From: Mesaphorura yosii
Taxonomy: Eukaryota; Arthropoda; Collembola; Poduromorpha; Tullbergiidae
Length of the DNA: 64,000 nucleotides
Reading direction: 5' to 3'
Assembly: GCA_009869945.1 (NCBI GenBank)
Contig: WIXG01000023.1
Coordinates: 1 to 64,000 of the forward strand
Part shown: positions 61,301 through 64,000 of the stretch, piece after piece
Numbering within the stretch: position 1 is the stretch's first letter
Layout of the letters: the number at the start of each line of letters is the position of its first letter
Notes under the pieces: model-generated
What the model saw: the letters and a program-made list of their open reading frames with translations, nothing else
Told to the model about the DNA's origin: nothing
The model's database searches: none
Position numbers and translations under genes: made by a program

Positions 61301-64000
61301 TTTTCTGAGCTTCGCTTCTATTTTGCTATTGAGTTGGTACTCAAATCGAAATCATCTGCATTGTCATCCACAGTGCATCAGTGCTCAGAATTGTAATATC
61401 ATCTCATCTCCTTGATGGCAGTGAATTGTAACGCTACAAGACAATATTTTGTTCAATCAAGCTTGACATTTTGGTAAGCAAGGAATTCATGACAAGCGCA
61501 CTTACAACTTTTGAGAGTCTTGAACTTGCTTCACGTTCGTATTCACGTAAATTCACATTTCCTTGTGTGCTCCGCGGTAAAGCACAAAAACCCAGATGTC
61601 AAACGATCTGACTGCGTTCATGTTCGATTCGAAGAGAAAGTCACTTTTCATGCCACATTTATGTCATCGTCGTATTGTGTTTATGAAATCCATTGCGGTA
61701 TTCAAAATTCTTATTCTTGTTTACGCGTTTTGAAACGTCTTTATAATCTGGTATCTCGCTTCTCGCACAAGCCGGAGTTCGAGTTTTTAAGACCCCTTTT
61801 CTGCTTATGCTGTGTCAACTCTCAAGTGACGCCGGAAAGATTGACTTGACTCGACTTGGCTGAGTAGCATGTGACAGACTTTGGAGTTGGTCATTCGCCA
61901 GATTGCGGTTCGAAATCGTTGACACGCTTACCACGCTAATTTTTTCACCCAAATTATTATGCATCTTGGCCAGAAACGGGCCCAGATGCAAATGCACCGC
62001 ACCTGCTGCCAAGGAATTTACCAATTAGTGCTTTTCTCATGGTTTTGGTCCACCAACTCCATTTCATCTGTCCGACTCAGTTCGTTAAATTGTTCATTCA
62101 TTCGGCTGTGTACGTGAGTCATTCGGGACATGTTTCATATTCGTTTAACCATTCGTAATTTGTGTTATTTTCCGACTGTAATAAAAATGGGTAACATTCT
62201 GAAGAATTTAGCACGAACTTATGAACGACTTGATAAAAAATATAATCATTAATCTCTGCAAAGCAGAAACAGTTAGTTTTCTCACACTTCACCAAAAATG
62301 TACCATGCGCGGGTTCACAACACGCGTTTTATGACTTTTTTCACACCTACATGTTGCGTTTGAGTTCTCCCGTTTTTCTTTGTGGTTTGTGCTTGAGCTC
62401 AATGCCTGCTCACTCGATTCCGATCTGGGCCTGGGTCGTGTGGGCATCGGGCGACAGCAACAATGAAATGAAGGCACATCCTACACGTAACACATTCATA
62501 ATCTCGAAACGAGCATAAACAAAAGCGAGATAAGAACAATGTTAATCATAATTTCGAAGGAAACTGTCGAAAGCAAACTGTACACTTAGTATTGCATTGG
62601 CACGAAATGAAGTTAATGACATTGAGAGAAGCTATTAAAATTAAGAGCAGTGTGAGAGCATAATTAGTATTCAAATTAGATGGCGAAAGGCGAAAGAAAG
62701 ACAAATTAGAGTAACCGTTTCAGTTTATGGATGTCTGCATCAGCGATGCAATGGCGATGGCCCAACTCAATAGTTGTAAAGTATGAAAGAGAGAAGAGCG
62801 GATCGGAAGCACTGCATTGCATTGTTGCGATCATAACAATAATAATGATCGTTATAACTCTGCATTACTCCGCTATTACACACCTAAACCCAAAATACGG
62901 GTACTAAACGATACTTTTTGCCCGTAAACTCCCAAAACGTGTTGCCGGCAATAACCTTGTCTTGTAATAACCATCATTAGACCTCATGAAAAGTTAAAGT
63001 TATGTCTACTATCTACATCAAAATATTATCTCCAGCTCGCCCGAACTGTTCTAGTTTCCTTTCGAGAATGCTCGAATCCTAAGCCCGACTATTGAGTTCG
63101 GCGGCCATGCCAAGATACGCCATGCCAGCAACGACACGCCATGCCACTGACCTTATAAAAGCTAACTGTGCTAGCAAACGAACGCATTAGCGACGACGAG
63201 GACTTAATTACGTGCTTTTTATATGTATTTCAGGTGCACTTGGGGCCCAGCGATTTGAACGGCAGCCCGAATACAGTGAGGTGAATCCAGGACAAGAAGC
63301 TCGCCTCACCTGTAAAATATTTCAGAAAAAGGGACAGTGTTCGTGGCAGAAAGACAACAAGGTGAGTCTACAGCTTGGAATAATTAAAATTTAATAATTA
63401 AGTTGTAACACACTCCTAGCCTGGCCCAGAAAATGTTTACAGAATCCAGCAGCCGGTCTGATGAATGAAGCTGCTGCGCGCTTCCGAGTTGTTTAATAAA
63501 AATCCCACCACCGATGCTGCTGGGCTGTTGCGTCCGAGCCAGCATCGCCATAATTTTGAGATGCCGGGTTTATCACCCACCGACACTAACCAGCCATCGT
63601 CATACCACATGGACAGAGAAACAAGTCATAAACGTGTTTATTACAGCAACTGACTTCATTTCGAAGTTACATAACTTGTAGTATTGTGAGCAGAATTTAA
63701 AGTGCTGCGTTCCTTTCGAACGTAACGCGCAACACGCAGCGCGGCTGCGCCGCTCCATCAATAAAATCTTAATTTGTGCTCTTGTGGCCACTTTACGCGT
63801 GGAGCATTCATTCGTCTTCCACAAATTATTAATTTCGATGGCACATGTTGGTCCATAATTTTCCCGAGCCTCGTTTTTACAGAATTTGTAATTCCTGCCA
63901 GTGCCATTTCACAGCCAGATTACAAATGTCTTAATATTTGACCCGTATCTTGTACTCTCTTACAGCCCGTCGGAATTTATTTGGGTAAATATGAATGGGC
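31312..64000 (+). CDS. Gene B: tandem paralogue of gene A, 5' part only, runs off the right edge
   Basis: Visible exons: 31312-31384, 63234-63361 and 63966 to the edge. They join in phase to a leader followed by GAQRFERQPEYSEVNPGQE, LTCKIF and GQCSWQKDNK, then PVGIYLGKYEW. This is the N-terminal half of the same four-cysteine Ig domain as gene A (LRCEI, GECVWQKND). Exon 2 is 128 bases in both genes, with phase 1 in and 0 out, and the following exon begins at a proline in both. Gene B is therefore a second IgSF adhesion receptor of the same type and orientation. Its remaining domains lie outside the window. The link from exon 1 to exon 2 spans 31.8 kb and rests on phase and leader only; see the alternative first exon at 39369. 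Confidence 0.8.
33909..33926 (+). repeat. AAGGC microsatellite
   Basis: AAGGCAAGGCAAGGCAAG, 3.6 perfect copies. Related GGCAAGGC or CCTTGCCTTG words recur near 46620 and 48420. Confidence 0.75.
34478..35010. repeat. Inverted-repeat element with GGGG/GACT-rich arms, possible non-autonomous transposon remnant
   Basis: The left arm (34478-34543) is a run of imperfect units around CCCCTG-n-GACT. The right arm (34908-35010) carries the reverse complement, with shared blocks AGTCGCA-GGGG and GGGG-CGCTCAGTC. The arms flank about 365 bases of ordinary sequence. No transposase frame lies between them and I saw no clear target-site duplication. Confidence 0.45.
39369..39459 (+). CDS. Candidate alternative first exon of gene B (second signal peptide)
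   Basis: An ATG in AAAATGG context opens a 30-codon leader with a basic start (MAWSRRLNLHVF) and a strong hydrophobic core (VSFVLLLCICKCVQ). It ends in a phase-1 donor G|GTAATG, the phase needed by gene B exon 2. The last residues, CVQ plus G, mirror the end of exon 1 at 31384 (FVQ plus G). It could start an alternative transcript from an internal promoter, or be the true first exon. The donor is weaker than GTAAGT, and leader-like frames arise by chance in AT-rich introns. Confidence 0.4.
42425..42444. repeat. 20-base perfect palindrome
   Basis: CTAATCGATCGATCGATTAG reads the same on both strands. It has a GATC core flanked by homeodomain-like TAATC / GATTA ends. Confidence 0.85.
49755..49801 (-). 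repeat. TTTTGGCC-type dispersed repeat, copy 1, with hairpin
   Basis: Its reverse complement reads TTTTGGCCATTTTGACCAAT and continues TTTGGCCACTGG. Within it 49755-49782 is a perfect 10-base inverted repeat (AATTTTGGCC / GGCCAAAATT) with an 8-base loop. It pairs with the copy at 50311 in inverted orientation. Confidence 0.5.
50311..50400 (+). repeat. TTTTGGCC-type dispersed repeat, copy 2
   Basis: Starts TTTTGGCCATTTCGATCAAT and aligns without gaps to the reverse complement of 49755-49801, with C/T differences dominating. A second related unit (CCAATTTTGTCC, then GTGGCCAGTGG) follows at 50360-50390. Confidence 0.5.
53233..53267 (+). repeat. TTTTGGCC-type dispersed repeat, copy 3
   Basis: Contains TTGCCAATTTTGGCCAAACT and then CAGGCCA, related to the two copies 3 kb upstream. 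Confidence 0.35.
63234..63361 (+). CDS. Gene B exon 2: N-terminal half of Ig domain 1
   Basis: Acceptor ATTTCAG, donor GTGAGT, 128 bases, phase 1 to 0. Encodes two cysteines, in LTCKIF and GQCSWQKD, at the positions of C50 and C59 of gene A, and the shared EVNP before the B strand. Clear paralogue of 17209-17336. Confidence 0.93.
63362..63965 (+). other. Gene B intron 2
   Basis: 0.6 kb, GTGAGT to TTACAG, at the same position inside Ig domain 1 as the 72-base intron 2 of gene A. No feature recognised inside. Confidence 0.85.
63966..64000 (+). CDS. Gene B exon 3, truncated by the window edge
   Basis: Acceptor CTTACAG is followed by an open frame reading PVGIYLGKYEW up to the edge. It matches the start of gene A exon 3 (PIKFNKKYEL) in phase and in the KYE core. 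The donor lies outside. Confidence 0.85.

Larger units (their letters stand above)
31385..63233 (+). other. Gene B intron 1 (31.8 kb)
   Basis: Bounded by GTAAGT and ATTTCAG. No nested gene recognised. It carries the candidate alternative leader exon (39369-39459), an inverted-repeat element (34478-35010), TTTTGGCC-type repeats (49755-50400 and 53233), a long palindrome (42425), and many copies of short words (ATTTGCAT, TGCATTGCAT, GAGTCGAGTC, TCAAGTCAAG). The word use differs visibly from the left half of the window. Open frames up to 188 codons occur on both strands but look random. Confidence 0.6.

Overview
The window is animal nuclear DNA, most likely arthropod. It is AT-leaning, has no operons or bacterial start signals, and its coding sequence is cut into short exons with clean GT/AG borders. 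Very short introns (66-106 bases) sit beside introns of 1-32 kb. The exact organism cannot be read from the sequence; a crustacean or other non-dipteran arthropod would fit.

One gene is complete. Gene A (plus strand, 6762-29305) assembles from 14 coding exons whose phases all agree, giving a 731-residue type I membrane protein. It has a signal peptide, five immunoglobulin-like domains, one transmembrane helix and a cytoplasmic tail of about 170 residues. It is an IgSF cell-adhesion receptor. The four-cysteine first domain, the cysteine-irregular last domain and the W-C-F after the membrane helix recall the fasciclin-3/neuromusculin type of arthropod adhesion proteins, but I cannot fix orthology. 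Gene B (plus strand, from 31312, running off the right edge) is a tandem paralogue. A signal-peptide exon lies about 2 kb after the gene A stop, followed by a 31.8 kb first intron. Exon 2 then has exactly the same length and phases as exon 2 of gene A, and the start of exon 3 is visible at the edge.

Left part (1-6761): mostly non-coding to my eye, with one plausible minus-strand first coding exon (4614-4770) of an unrecognised lysine-, serine- and acid-rich protein, and the upstream region of gene A. Middle (6762-31311): gene A, its 3' UTR and the short spacer to gene B. Right half (31385-63233): the giant first intron of gene B. It carries a candidate alternative signal-peptide exon (39369-39459), a strong excess of POU-type octamers, dispersed simple words, and two families of inverted or dispersed repeats that look like small mobile-element remnants.

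The two adhesion genes probably arose by tandem duplication and encode surface receptors for cell-cell recognition. The long first intron of gene B is where its regulation would be expected to lie. No tRNA, rRNA, CRISPR, intact transposon or viral gene was recognised.
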